Origin: Diprion similis
Lineage: Eukaryota; Arthropoda; Insecta; Hymenoptera; Diprionidae
Length of the DNA stretch: 64,000 nucleotides
Direction: 5' to 3'
Assembly (NCBI RefSeq): GCF_021155765.1
Contig: NC_060114.1
Location: 11,809,001 to 11,873,000, forward strand
The position numbers and the translations under genes are program-made. The notes under the pieces are model-generated. The model saw only the letters and a list, made by a program, of their open reading frames with translations. It did no database searches and was not told where the DNA came from. Every line of letters begins with the position of its first letter. Within the stretch, counting starts at the first letter, position 1. Positions 38,001-49,166 of the stretch are shown piece after piece.

Positions 38001-40580
38001 CTCCGAATTGATTCGTATGACCGTTTCTCGGCTAATTGGGACCCCAGGAACTCAAAAAACACATTGAAAAAAGCGTAGGACCAACAGCAGAGAAATGACG
38101 ACGAAAATCTGCAGTTTTTTGGCTGTAACTTTTGATCCGTTGCTCGCAGCGTATTGGGACTACGCTCAATCGATTTCTCTCGAAAAATTACGTCGGAATA
38201 GTGCTCTAAAGAATTAATTGCAGCACGTTTCAAAGTCGTCGAAATTTTCGCCAGAAATCCAAAGGGGTTAGCCTTACTTTTTTTTGCGAATTTTGGAGCC
38301 AAAAATTTCTGGTCTCCGAATTGATTTGTATGACCGTTTCTAGGCTAATTGGGACCCCAGGATCTCAAAAAACACATTGAAAAAAGCGTAGGACCAACAG
38401 CAGAGAAATGACGACGAAAATCTGCAGTTTTTTGGCTGTAACTTTTGATCTGTTGCTCGCAGCGTATTGGGACTACGCTTAATCGATTCCTCTCGAAAAA
38501 TTACGTCGGAATAAGGCTCTAAAGAATTAATTGCAGCCTTTTTCAAAGTCGTCGAAATTTTCGCCAAAAATCCAAAGGGGTTAGCCTTACTTTTTTTTGC
38601 GAATTTTGGAGCTGAAAATTTTTGGTCTCCGAATTGATTTGTATGACCGTTTCTCGGCTAATTGGGACCCTAGGAACTCAAAATACAGATTAAAAAAAGC
38701 GTAGGACCAACAGCAGAGAAATGACGACAAAAATCTGCAGTTTTTTGGCTGTAACTTTTGATCCGTTGCTCTCAGCGTATTGGGACTACGCTCAATCGAT
38801 TCCTCTCGAAAAATTACGTCGGAATAAGGCTCTAAAGAATTAATTGCAGCCTTTTTCAAAGTCGTCGAAATTTTCGCCAAAAATCCAAAGGGGTTAGCCT
38901 TACTTTTTTTTGCGAATTTTGGAGCTGAAAATTTTTGGTCTCCGAATTGATTTGTATGACCGTTTCTCGGCTAATTGGGACCCTAGGAACTCAAAATACA
39001 GATTAAAAAAAGCGTAGGACCAACAGCAGAGAAATGACGACAAAAATCTGCAGTTTTTTGGCTGTAACTTTTGATCCGTTGCTCTCAGCGTATTGGGACT
39101 ACGCTCAATCGATTTCTCTCGAAAAATTACGTCGGAATAAGGCTCTAAAGAATTAATTGCAGCCTTTTTCAAAGTCGTCGAAATTTTCGCCAAAAATCCA
39201 AAGGGGTTAGCCTTCCTTTTTTTTCCGAATTTTGGAGCTGAAAATTTCTGGTCTCCGAATTGATTTGTATGACCGTTTCTAGGCTAATTGGGACCCCAGG
39301 AACTCAAAAAACACATTGAAAAAAGCGTAGGACCAACAGCGGAGAAATGACGACGAAAATCTGCAGTTTTTTGGCTGTAACTTTTGATCTGTTGCTCGCA
39401 GCGTATTGGGACTACGCTCAATCGATTCCTCTCGAAAAATTACGTCGGAATAGTGCTCTAAAGAATTAATTGCAGCCTTTTTCAAAGTCGTCGAAATTTT
39501 CGCCAACAATCCAAAGGGGTTAGCCTTACTTTTTTTTGCGAATTTTGGAGCCAAAAATTTCTGGTCTCCGAATTGATTTGTATGACCGTTTCTAGGCTCA
39601 TTGGGACCCCAGGAACTCAAAAAACACATTAAAAAAAGCGTAGGACCAACAGCAGAGAAATGACGACAAAAGTCTGCAGTTTTTTGGCTGTAACTTTTGA
39701 TCCGTTGCTCTCAGCGTATTGGGACTACGCTCAATCGATTTCTCTCGAAAAATTACGTCGGAATAGTGCTCGCAAGAATTAATTGCAGCACGTTTCAGAG
39801 TCGTCGAAATTTTCGCCAAAAATCCAAAGGGGTTAGCCTTACTTTTTTTTGCGAATTTTGGAGCTGAAAATTTCTGGTCTCCGAATTGATTTGTATGACC
39901 GTTTCTCGGCTAATTGGGACCCCAGGAACTCAAAAAACACATTGAAAAAAGCGTAGGACCAACAGCAGAGAAATGACGACGAAAATCTGCAGTTTTTTGG
40001 CTGTAACTTTTGATCCGTTGCTCGCAGCGTATTGGGACTACGCTCAATCGATTTCTCTCGAAAAATTACGTCGGAATAGTGCTCTAAAGAATTAATTGCA
40101 GCACGTTTCAAAGTCGTCGAAATTTTCGCCAGAAATCCAAAGGGGTTAGCCTTACTTTTTTTTGCGAATTTTGGAGCTGAAAATTTTTGGTCTCCGAATT
40201 GATTTGTATGACCGTTTCTCGGCTAATTGGGACCCTAGGAACTCAAAATACACATTAAAAAAAGCGTAGGACCAACAGCAGAGAAATGACGACAAAAATC
40301 TGCAGTTTTTTGGCTGTAACTTTTGATCCGTTGCTCTCAGCGTATTGGGACTACGCTCAATCGATTTCTCTCGAAAAATTACGTCGGAATAAGGCTCTAA
40401 AGAATTAATTGCAGCATTTTCCGAAGTCGTCGAAATTTTCGCCAAAAATCCAAAGGGGTTAGCCTTACTTTTTTTTGCGAATTTTGGAGCCGAAAATTTC
40501 TGGTCTCCGAATTGATTTGTATGACCATTCCTTGGCTAATTGGGACCCCAGGAACTCAAAAAACACATTGAAAAAAGCGT
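35050..40580 (+). repeat. Tandem duplication of a 9-monomer block, 2818 bp
   Basis: Matching landmarks and monomer-specific variants are displaced by exactly 2818 bp over nine consecutive monomers. Examples are AAATTTCCGCC at 35111/37929, the CAGGATCTC variant at 35542/38360, CCGGAGTAATC-type changes excluded, and AGCGGAGAAATG at 36520/39338. Only a few differences were seen, for example CACTTTTCGAAG against CCTTTTTCAAAG near 36345/39163. Borders are approximate because the monomers are similar. Unequal crossing-over within the array is the simplest explanation. Confidence 0.8.
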
Positions 40581-41400
40581 AGGACCAACAGCAGAGAAAT
40601 GACGACGAAAATCTTCAGTTCTTTGGCTGTAACTTTTGATCCGTTGCTCGCAGCGTATTGGGACTACGCTCAATCGATTTCTCTCGAAAAATTACGTCGG
40701 AATAGTGCTCTCAAGAATTAATTGCAGCACGTTTCAAAGTCGTCGAAATTTTCGCCAGAAATCCAAAGGGGTTAGCCTTACTTTTTTTTGCGAATTTTGG
40801 AGCCGAAAATTTTGGTCTCCGAATTGATCTGTATGACCGTTTCTTGGCTAATTGGGACCCCAGGAACTCAAAAAACACATTGCAAAAAGCGTAGGACCAA
40901 CAGCAGAGAAATGACCACAAAAATCTGCAGATTTTTGTCTGTAACTTTTGATCCGTTGCTCTCAGCGTATTGGGACTACGCTCAATCGATTTCTCTCGAA
41001 AAATTACGTCGGAATAAGGCTCTAAAGAATTAATTGCAGCACTTTTCGAAGTCGTCGAAATTTTCGCCAAAAATCCAAAGGGGTTAGCCTTACTTTTTTT
41101 TGCGAATTTTGGAGCCGGAAATTTTTAGTCTCCGAATTGATTTGTATGACCGTTTCTTGGCTAATTGGGACCCCAGGAACTCAAAATACACATTAAAAAA
41201 AGCGTAGGACCAACAGCAGAGAAATGACGATGAAAATCTGCAGTTTTTTGGCTGTAACTTTTGATCCGTTGCTCGCAGCGTTTTGAGACTACGCCCAATC
41301 GATTTCTCTTGAAAATATACGTCGGAATAGTGCTCTAAAGAATTAATTGCAGCACTTTTCAAAGTCGTCGAAATTTTCGCCAAAAATCCAAACGGGTTAG

Positions 41401-42012
41401 CCTGACTTTTTTCGTCATTTTCGGAGACAAAAATTTCTCGTTTCCGAATCGATTCGTATGATCATTTCAAGAGTCATTCGACCCCCAGGAACTCAGAAAA
41501 CGCAGCAAAAACTGCGCACGTTTATCGGGACGCATACTATGAACTACAGACTAGCAGCAGGAAAATCACAAAACCAACGTTCCGTTTCTTGGCTGTAACT
41601 CTTTATTCGGTACTTCCGCCGATTGGGACTGCGTTTAATCGATTTCTCTCGCAAAATGACGTCAGATAAATGCACGAAAGAATTCTTTGCAGCATTTTCC
41701 AAAGTCGTCGAAATTTTCACTAAACATACAAACGGGTTAGCCTTGCCCAATTTCAAGGTCAAACATCGAAAGTCCTCGAATTCATTTGTCCGACCCACAT
41801 GCTACGAATTGCACCCTGAGGAATGCAAAAACGACGTTCGTATCATTGTAGGATCAACGGCTAAGAGGATACAGCAAGTGTTTACATACGAGCATGTCTC
41901 AGAGAAATTGGCCATTTTCATAGTGCCTCAGGACGACGAATCGCATTGTCAATGTGAGGTGGCAATTTCCGGCATCGAAGAGCTGAAGCTAACGCATCAC
42001 GTCTCTGAATGA
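41401..42012 (+). repeat. Decayed satellite monomers, right edge
   Basis: From about 41400 the match to the consensus falls off in steps, while landmarks remain recognisable: TTGGCTGTAACT, CAATCGATTTCTCTCGC, AAAGTCGTCGAAATTTTCAC, GGGTTAGCCTTG and a GTAGGATCAACGGC counterpart of GTAGGACCAACAGC. A 129-codon frame (41623-42012) is open across this edge. Its first two thirds align with the satellite, so I treat it as chance and not as a gene. Confidence 0.75.
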
Positions 42013-43900
42013 CATTTCGAGACTGCTCGCATCGTACGACGATAGAAGCCCCCATCCCCCAAACCCCCACCCTCTCATCTTTATCGCCACATAATAATCA
42101 TTGTAGACATACTAAGCCCACTGAAAATAATAATGTGTTGAATAATAAAACGTTGTGATTAAAATTCTCGAGTCATTTATCTCCTGATTCATTTAGCAAA
42201 TTCGATAAAATACATACAAAAGTCATCATGTCATCATATAACCATATGTATACTAAATACGAAATTGGTCAAAGATTATGTAGTTTACTGTATAACAGTC
42301 GATCCAGGATATCTGAATATTCGTGCTTTCGTCCTTTCTTATGTGAATTTTGAAATATTGTATCGAATTCACACGATAAATCATATAATAAATTACACGT
42401 GAATTTTAGGCATAACGTTTCATTTGCAACCCATGACCATTTTCACTAGGGAATAAAAACACAGTACACAAAAAGAGAAAACCTATTTGACAAATTGCCT
42501 TCAAGTAACCTCGATTGTCGAAATCTGCAGCCTCATCATTTTCGATAGTGAAAGTCCTGCGCATGAGACTACTCGCAACGAAAGTAAGGTAAACCCAAAA
42601 TATAATTCGTCAAATGGTTAGTATTCAATGTTCATTGATAATAACATTACATTACAGATGGCACAAATGACCAACATTGCCACGTCTGAAATTGGTGCAT
42701 TCCGTACGGGACAAAAAACAGTACCCTTCGGTAATTATTGATAATCAATATGAGGTTGATCCTTTAGTAGACTCAGCAGAGTTGATAGTCATACAGAGTA
42801 AGGAACAATCGACTTAATTGACTACGTTCTTGGATCAGTCAAGTATCGACGAGAATTCAATTGCTCCATTCGAATCAATAGCGACCGAGCCGCAAGTTAA
42901 TGATACGTTAAAATCATTGATCAAAGCAGAAAATGTGAGCAAAATTGGACTTTGAACTAATGGACTTTCGACATCCTCAGTGATAAATAATTCACAAATA
43001 AACTTTCAAACTCTCAACAATGTGTGTACATGGCAATGATCTTGTCGAATTCATTCAGAGTGTCATCGAATCATTAATTGAAAATAAGCGTTTATTTTGT
43101 CTCAGATTATCACAAATACAGCAAATAACTATAGTTATTCGTAGAAGTATTGTAATCGATGATACAGGAACTGTAAAGTATTCCCTCTACGGAAAGCCAA
43201 TACAGTATAAAGCCACACTTCCACCAAAATTCCCTCGCCAACTCCCCGCCCGACAAGTTTCCTGACTTGTATGGAAGATTGTATGTGCCTAGTAGGTAGG
43301 ATCGTGGCTTCCACGAATCAACTAGTTAGTGTTGTGTTCGTCAGTTTCCAACTAGGGCCACCAGATATCACCAGTGAACAGACGACGTTAGTTTCGGCAA
43401 TAACATGTCTGATGCAGGGTAATGCTACTTGTGTAGTCGCTCGTACTTTGTAACAAGGACTGAAAGAGCGTAGAATTTCCTTCCAAATGGTAGTACTGAA
43501 GTGATTGTCCCTCTGATTGAACGATTTACGAATACCAAAAAATGACGTAACATTTTAACAATTTCGTCGCTGTCAACAGCACGGAGTAAACCAACACTTG
43601 ACAGACCTGTGCTTTGTGTGTACGTATGCTCGTTCTTTTTTCTTTTTGCTTCTTTTTTTGTCTTCATTGTTTCTTTTTTAATCGTTCATGCTAGTGAAAT
43701 TTCAATTGTTGTATGCCCTATACAATTCTGAAACTTACATTGTATTAATTCTTTGTGAATTGTTGGGTGCTATGAGTCACTTTGTTTCATGTCTCTGCTC
43801 TTAGCAATCAGTAATATATTATCAATACATATGACAAGCAGCAGTCATAGACTGGGTGACGAATGTCATTACGTTATACCTGTTTGATGGTCCAGTTTAC
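42013..43900. other. Intergenic region with a possible decayed coding relic
   Basis: No intact gene is seen. A polyadenylation-like AATAAAA lies near 42143. The only coding-like signal is the interrupted frame described separately at 42735-43040. Confidence 0.5.
42735..43040 (+). pseudogene. Possible relic of a coding exon with in-frame stops
   Basis: One frame reads with protein-like composition (for example QYEVDPLVDSAELIVIQSKE, then LTTFLDQSSIDENSIAPFES) but contains several in-frame stop codons and no recognised domain. It could be a decayed gene or transposon piece, or chance. I cannot name a parent gene. Confidence 0.22.
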
Positions 43901-43953
43901 TGTTTGCTCTGGTTTTTGTTCTTGTTATCACTTTGCTACCGTTATCACTATAG

Positions 43954-43961
43954 TGACGTCA
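43954..43961 (+). promoter_or_regulatory. CRE palindrome TGACGTCA in the SNX24-type promoter
   Basis: A perfect 8-mer lies 38 bp before the start codon of the PX gene, within a short GC-rich patch (CGCGCTGCAGAGGCGGGGGA). This position fits a core promoter with CREB/ATF control; inferred from motif and location only. Confidence 0.45.
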
Positions 43962-43998
43962 TCGCGCTGCAGAGGCGGGGGAGGCTGCCAGAGATGCG

Positions 43999-45034
43999 AT
44001 GTATCAAGTTTCTATCACTGGATATCGCTTAGTTGAAGTGTCGTACACTAAACCATACCACGTTTACACAATCGAGGTTTTACAACCAAATTCAAGTGTC
44101 AGGCACATCGTCGAGAAGAGGTACAGTGAGTTCAACAGTCTTCATCGTATGGTAAACAAAATCATTTAATTATACTGTATTACGGTATTAAGTTGAGAAT
44201 AAGTACAACCATGAAGCTGAGATGTATTTACTAAAAGAAAAAACCACTCTTAGACGACTACTTAAATTGCTTGTAGTTTCATAATATGTCCATCACTTTT
44301 CAGCTGAAGAAAGATACAGAGACTGCTCCTTTTCCCCCAAAACGTGTCAGAAATTCTCAACTCAAAGTATTGGAACAAAGAAGATCGGCATTAGAATCGT
44401 ACATGCAAAAGATGCTCAGCCTTTCCTCTACAAAACAGCAAGTTCTCAATTTTTTAGGGATTGAAAACCGTGCTCAAAACACAAGTGAAAGGTATGATTA
44501 ATTTTATTTAGATATATCATGTATGTACAATAACGTTACATACGGTGTGTCTAGCGTAATGCAATTCCACATCGCAGACACCCTGATCTGAGGCAAATAT
44601 TCAACTCAGTATGACATACGTCTATAGAAAGTAAATTCGGATGATATAAATTAAACTTGATTTTTTCTTAATTTGATAAAAAATATAACATTTTTTCAAT
44701 AACTGTACACCAAACTAATTTTAAACAAAAATGACACAATATCTATCCAGTATAAAAAATGAGAGACCTAGATTTAAACCACAGTAGCTTTGTAAAAAAT
44801 AACTTTTTACGGACTTTGTAGTCATACCATTTCTTTTTTTAATGCTCAAAATTCTTCCGTTCCAGAATGAATGGCCAAGTAGGTATCGGCGATACGAAAC
44901 ACGTCCGGTCTCCGACGTTGAGACATCATCCGGTATTGACTTTTCAATGCGACCCATATATTCGGCCAAATACTACGTCCAGTCTTCCAGATATTGTAAC
45001 AAACGGAGTACTTGTCGGTGTGTATAAATCGTAG
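43999..45034 (+). CDS. SNX24: Sorting nexin 24/22-type PX-domain protein, 169 aa, 3 exons
   Basis: Exons are 43999-44151, 44304-44491 and 44866-45034, with GT-AG borders and consistent phases, totalling 510 nt. The product has 169 residues, the same length as I recall for vertebrate SNX24. The PX domain fills residues 1 to about 112: a first strand MYQVSITGYRL, then HVYTIEVLQP, the phosphoinositide-contacting motif EKRYSEFNSLH (39-49), a Pro-rich turn TAPFPPKR, and VLEQRRSALESYMQKML. The C-terminal part HHPVLTFQCDPYI and LPDIVTNGVLVGVY matches the tail of SNX24/22. PX proteins bind phosphoinositides on endosomal membranes and serve in trafficking; this small class has no BAR domain. The start is the first ATG in frame with strand 1; an out-of-frame ATG lies five bases earlier. 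A CRE lies just upstream and a polyadenylation hexamer at 45514-45519. Confidence 0.92.
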
Positions 45035-45388
45035 AATCTGAGAAAAATACTAAGCTATGTTCTTGCTAACACACCGTTTTTTTTTTTTTTTCTTTTTTAT
45101 TTTCAATAGTATGATATGGCTTATGCTCACATTCGGTAAGGAACGATTTTCATCATTGTCAGTCTTTTTATGAGAATTAAGTTCAGTGAAGAAAGGAATT
45201 AACGTACGGTAACTAAGATCATGTCGTGCAAAGTGAAAAATTTGACATTTAGCAATAATAATAGGTAATAGTGAAATAATAACGTGTGATTTACTAACGT
45301 TAGTGATATAAATTTGAAACTAGCCACTTTACATTTGTATTTCCATACACATACATCCCATCGCGTATCACATAGATACGTGCAGATT

Positions 45389-45422
<34 letters not shown>

Positions 45423-45752
45423 TATAAAGAGAGAGAGAGAGAGATATCGATATACATTAAAATATATATGCCAAATAATCTTTTACAGATAAATTTTTAT
45501 TTTCGTTATCAACAATAAATAGATGCAGTTAGCTACATATAAATAAAATTCATTGTCATATGCAACTCTGAAGAGGCGCTTAAAATTGTAGATTAATATT
45601 TATCGCAAAATCAATCATATCTTTCGTTTTAATTGTTATTCATGTATTACTCATGTTAGCGTGGTGTAACGTTTTTTTAGAATAAATTATTTTCATTATT
45701 AGTTCATTGTTTATAGCCCATTGTATAAAAAAAAAATTGGATAAAAAATATC
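45035..45752 (+). other. 3'UTR of the PX gene and spacer before the transporter
   Basis: AT-rich, with (TA)n at 45390-45412 and (GA)n at 45428-45445. AATAAA occurs at 45514-45519 and 45542-45547, the likely end of the upstream transcript. The following gene starts only about 200 bp further on. Confidence 0.55.
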
Positions 45753-46997
45753 ATGGCGTCGTTAAACGTTATACAAATCACAATTTTCATAGCAGTATTC
45801 ACAGTCCATGCGAGTACCTGTCTTTTGAGGTATCCATTGGCGTTGCTTCGCAATAGCTTAGAAATAAACCTACTGATATCACCTGGTGATTACAACTTTT
45901 TAGAAAACTCTATGAAGGTCTCGATCGCGTTTACCCAAATATATCTTGCTCATTATGCAGACAGTCTTCTACCACGGAAGTTGATCGCAGTATGCCTGAC
46001 AGTTTCAGGAGGAATAATGTTACTTTTTGGGCAAACAGACAATTACGATGTGATGGTCGTATTGCTAGTGGTCTCAGGATTGTTTCAAGGACTGATATGG
46101 CCATCTTTATGCAAAGTATTTTTTTTCTGGATCCAAGATTCGAGATTAAATACGTTTTTTGGACTTCTTTCGCTAGCCGAATATTCCGGTAGTTTGATGG
46201 CCAATTATCTGGCTATATTTTTATTGAAAAAATTTTCCTGGACTTTTGTCTACCCCCCCTTGAGTACTATCGTCATTATCGTTTCTCTTCTTGCTCTTTT
46301 GAGCCTGTACCTTCCTTGGGAACTTCATATTGATGTACCAGGTAGAAATACACAGAATAAGTTATCCCGCCGAACCTCGTGGATGGAAATATGGACACTG
46401 CCTGGGGTCTCGGATCTTTCGATTACAGTTTTTTCTCTTCGACTGGTCAGGAGCGCAATCGTATTCTGGGTTCCAAATTTCTTTGTACAAAAAGTTGGAT
46501 ATGACACTCACAAAGCCCAGGTAGCCTTGAGTATCTATAAAATCGGTCATTTGCTCGGCTGCATTGGGCTGGGGTTGACGGCGCGAAAGGAGACTGTTCT
46601 CATACAGAGTCTAATTTTACTTGGTATAGGGATCTCCGGATTTATTTTATTCTGGCTAACGATATCTTGGGGATACTTGTGGAGCATTAACTTGCTCGCC
46701 ATGGTTGGTTTTGCAATCGGTGGACCGGCTGCAGCCCTCAGTGCCTCTTTTGCAGTTTCTTTAGGTGAATTGGATGGCTGGAAGTCAGGAGGAGCAGTCG
46801 TTGGAATGGTAAGCGGATTCGGTGGTCTTGGAGAAGTGTTTGAAAGAGCTGTCGTCACATTTGTTATCGAAACTTACGGGTGGAACTCAATGTTCGTACT
46901 GTTGATAAATTTGTTATGTTTTAGTGCCTTTTTAGTAAATAGAGCACATTTTGCGACCAGTAATAAGCTCATAAATGGCAGACAATACGTTATATAA
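45753..46997 (+). CDS. SLC37-like major facilitator transporter, 414 aa, intronless
   Basis: A single open frame of 414 codons with about 12 hydrophobic segments. The loop after TM2 carries the MFS signature in the form HYADSLLPRK (67-76). The following region GLIWPSLCKVFFFW (113-126) and the C-terminal half (GGPAAALSASFAVSLGELDG, about residues 329-348, then a Gly-rich GMVSGFGGLGE and YGWNSMFVLL) correspond to SLC37 sugar-phosphate:phosphate antiporters of the ER and to bacterial GlpT/UhpT. The N-terminal LLRYPLALLRNSLE also resembles that family's start. The substrate cannot be read from the sequence, and the sequence looks divergent, so I leave the symbol empty. It has no introns, unlike its neighbours, which suggests a retrocopy origin, although the frame is intact. 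The ATG is preceded by an A-rich leader. An AATAAA at 47364-47369 fits its 3' end. Confidence 0.82.
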   Translation: MASLNVIQITIFIAVFTVHASTCLLRYPLALLRNSLEINLLISPGDYNFLENSMKVSIAFTQIYLAHYADSLLPRKLIAVCLTVSGGIMLLFGQTDNYDVMVVLLVVSGLFQGLIWPSLCKVFFFWIQDSRLNTFFGLLSLAEYSGSLMANYLAIFLLKKFSWTFVYPPLSTIVIIVSLLALLSLYLPWELHIDVPGRNTQNKLSRRTSWMEIWTLPGVSDLSITVFSLRLVRSAIVFWVPNFFVQKVGYDTHKAQVALSIYKIGHLLGCIGLGLTARKETVLIQSLILLGIGISGFILFWLTISWGYLWSINLLAMVGFAIGGPAAALSASFAVSLGELDGWKSGGAVVGMVSGFGGLGEVFERAVVTFVIETYGWNSMFVLLINLLCFSAFLVNRAHFATSNKLINGRQYVI

Positions 46998-47363
46998 ATA
47001 ATATTGTTATTTCGGCTGTAAGAAGGAAATTTTTAAACTTGTAAATTAAGTACCTAAATGTAAGTAAAAGTACCCCTAGTAAATACAATATGATGTATAC
47101 AATTTCAACTATGTGACCGATTATTATTAATGTAGAAGTAATAATTAGAATAATACTTAGTTCCTTGAAAAATTTTGCAACAAGTCAAATAATTTAAGGC
47201 TTGATACTGATGTTATAAATATATTATAGATAACAATTAGTAGAAATTAATGAAAAATGTATTCCGCAGTGGTTACTATGAATAGCAACATAGTCTATTT
47301 GGAAAAGATGTAGACCAATGTAAAAGTGTTAAGTCATGTACATGTATAAACAATTTATTTCTG

Positions 47364-47369
47364 AATAAA
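47364..47369 (+). terminator. Polyadenylation signal AATAAA for the SLC37-like gene
   Basis: Canonical hexamer 367 bp after the stop codon, the first convincing one downstream. Confidence 0.5.
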
Positions 47370-49166
47370 CATTATTAACTCTCTGAAATTTGATTGCTAT
47401 TTTTTTTACGTCTTTCTCTTATTAAAAGTTTGTGTGAATTTTGCAATACTGATTGTCACTAGAACAAGCTTCTTAATCTGTGAATCAAAAAAAGACTTGA
47501 CTAAACGACCAATTATTAATTTATCATACTTGATATAACGCCGAATCAATTGGTAATTATTGAATACAAACTAATTCAGATGTTAAGATTTAAAATGGAA
47601 TTTCAAACAGACCTCACATAGTTGAGAGCAGCACTGTTACTGATTCTACATGGAGTTCTACATAGAGTTCCCATAAGGGACTGTAGTTCTACATAGGGAC
47701 TCAGTTCTACAGAGGCGGAAAGATCTTATTCTTAAATTTACTTTTCATAATTAAATAACATTTAGTTTAATGAATTATTGATCAAATCACTAATTTCTCT
47801 TCGTAATAGACAATTTACGAATGGCTAAATTGGGGAAAACGTCAATATGTTTTTAATATTGCACAAATATTTCCTTACATACAATTCATGATTGATACCA
47901 TACGTATAGCTGGCTAACAAATCCTTATTTTACTGCAACTTGTCGTATGCCTTGTTGCATCCAAGTGTCCAATAAATATTATCCGAAACATTTTATGAAT
48001 TCATTTTTTGATTGACAAACTGTCCAACTGCTGTATTTACTGTCGCGAAAATCATGTTACATTTTTGGCACAAATTGATAATTTGATTTTACGCTCGCAA
48101 AAGGTTCTAGAACACTAGCGCCATCTACGCCGAATATGACGAGTACGGACTCGATTCGATATGAACCAGACTAACAGACCAGATTGGTTTTAAATGATTT
48201 TGGGGAATGAGGACTGACAATAAGTAAAAATTTCAATCTGATTGCTATGTTCAACTTTTCGAAAACTCACGGAGAACTACACGAGAGAAATCTTTCGTTA
48301 CTGAAGTTGTTGCGGTTTTTTTCGCCGTCGGCGAAGGTGGGAGGTCTTCGCCTGCACCGGTACTGCCAAAACCATAGATTTTTTGGCAACCATATAGCCG
48401 TCGATTACCCGTTAAACATTTATTTCCCTGTAGTATTTCGTGGAAATACTGACCCATCACTTTGAATCGTCTTTTGCATCATCTTATTCTTCTTCCTCAT
48501 AGCTATCTCTGTTCAGGAATGTTTTAGCAGAGATGAGTAATCTACGGACCATGGTCGCATATATATATTTCCAGTATTTTTCCCATGGTGTGCAGACTCC
48601 ATGGTTTTTCCAGTGGTTTTTCCCTTAGGTTTTTCCTTACAGTTTTCCTCCCACTTTATGCTGCATGAAATGAGACGAGTTATAAAATGGTCGACTAGAT
48701 ATAATCGAATCGAATGGCTTCGGAAGAAATTTCGAGACGCATCAACCGTTGACTGAAGATTTGCAAGTAATAAATTTTATTCCGATTGTAAAGAAATTTC
48801 AGTTGAAACGATATTTCATAGCTATCACGAAGGCTGATAATTTTTCTATTCACGTTTCATCCCTAAATATTATTTTCACCAAACATTCTACGGCGTTGTT
48901 TGTTGGCAAAAATATACAGCATAAATACATTTTGCCGCGGTGTTTTGAATTTCGAGTTTGCAGTTGATAGGTGTGGTTCGAAAACAGCTGGGCGGTCACT
49001 TCACAGCCAACTTCACATAGCTTAGATAGGTTATTTGACATATGTCAAATTCTTGATTATCAAACCATTAAGAAGTGATTTAATTTTCTTAAGATCCATA
49101 CTAAAACAATTATACGCTAACTCGTATCTGGTCAATTAATGAACAATTGAAAATGTTGCTTTAACG
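47370..49166. other. Intergenic region upstream of IPP
   Basis: No supported gene. It contains a short degenerate cluster of GTTCTACATAG-like units at 47645-47718, a CTCF-like CACTAGCGCCATCTACGC at 48113-48130, and a T/C-rich patch around 48565-48650 with several CCATGGT-type words. The overlapping small frames at 48247-48465 on both strands look like chance. Confidence 0.5.

Larger units (their letters stand above)
25895..41400 (+). repeat. Tandem satellite array, 313-bp monomer, about 50 copies
   Basis: The landmark GGGGTTAGCCTTACTTTTTT recurs every 313 bp (for example gttag at 26648, 26961, 27274, 27587 and 27900), with occasional +1 or -1 changes in the T8 tract. Monomers share CCAACAGCAGAGAAATGACG, GATCCGTTGCTCGCAGCG and CTCAATCGATTTCTCTCG. 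The core is highly homogeneous, and variants fall into distinct types arranged in higher-order units. Each monomer carries a minus-strand open frame of 73-97 codons. Because 313 is not a multiple of three the frames cannot run on, and they are treated as incidental. The array sits between lamin and the SNX24-type gene, so it is not obviously in a gene desert. Confidence 0.97.

Noticed and set aside
26342..41383. Dozens of 73-128-codon minus-strand open frames, nearly identical in sequence
   Set aside because: They are the same strand of the 313-bp satellite. 313 is not divisible by three, so frames break at each monomer, and there is no sign of selection on codons; several plus-strand frames are open too.
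41623..42012. 129-codon plus-strand open frame at the right edge of the array
   Set aside because: Landmarks of the decayed monomer can be followed through most of it, so the open frame is explained by diverged satellite.
46547..46858. 103-codon minus-strand frame
   Set aside because: Antisense shadow of the SLC37-like transporter.
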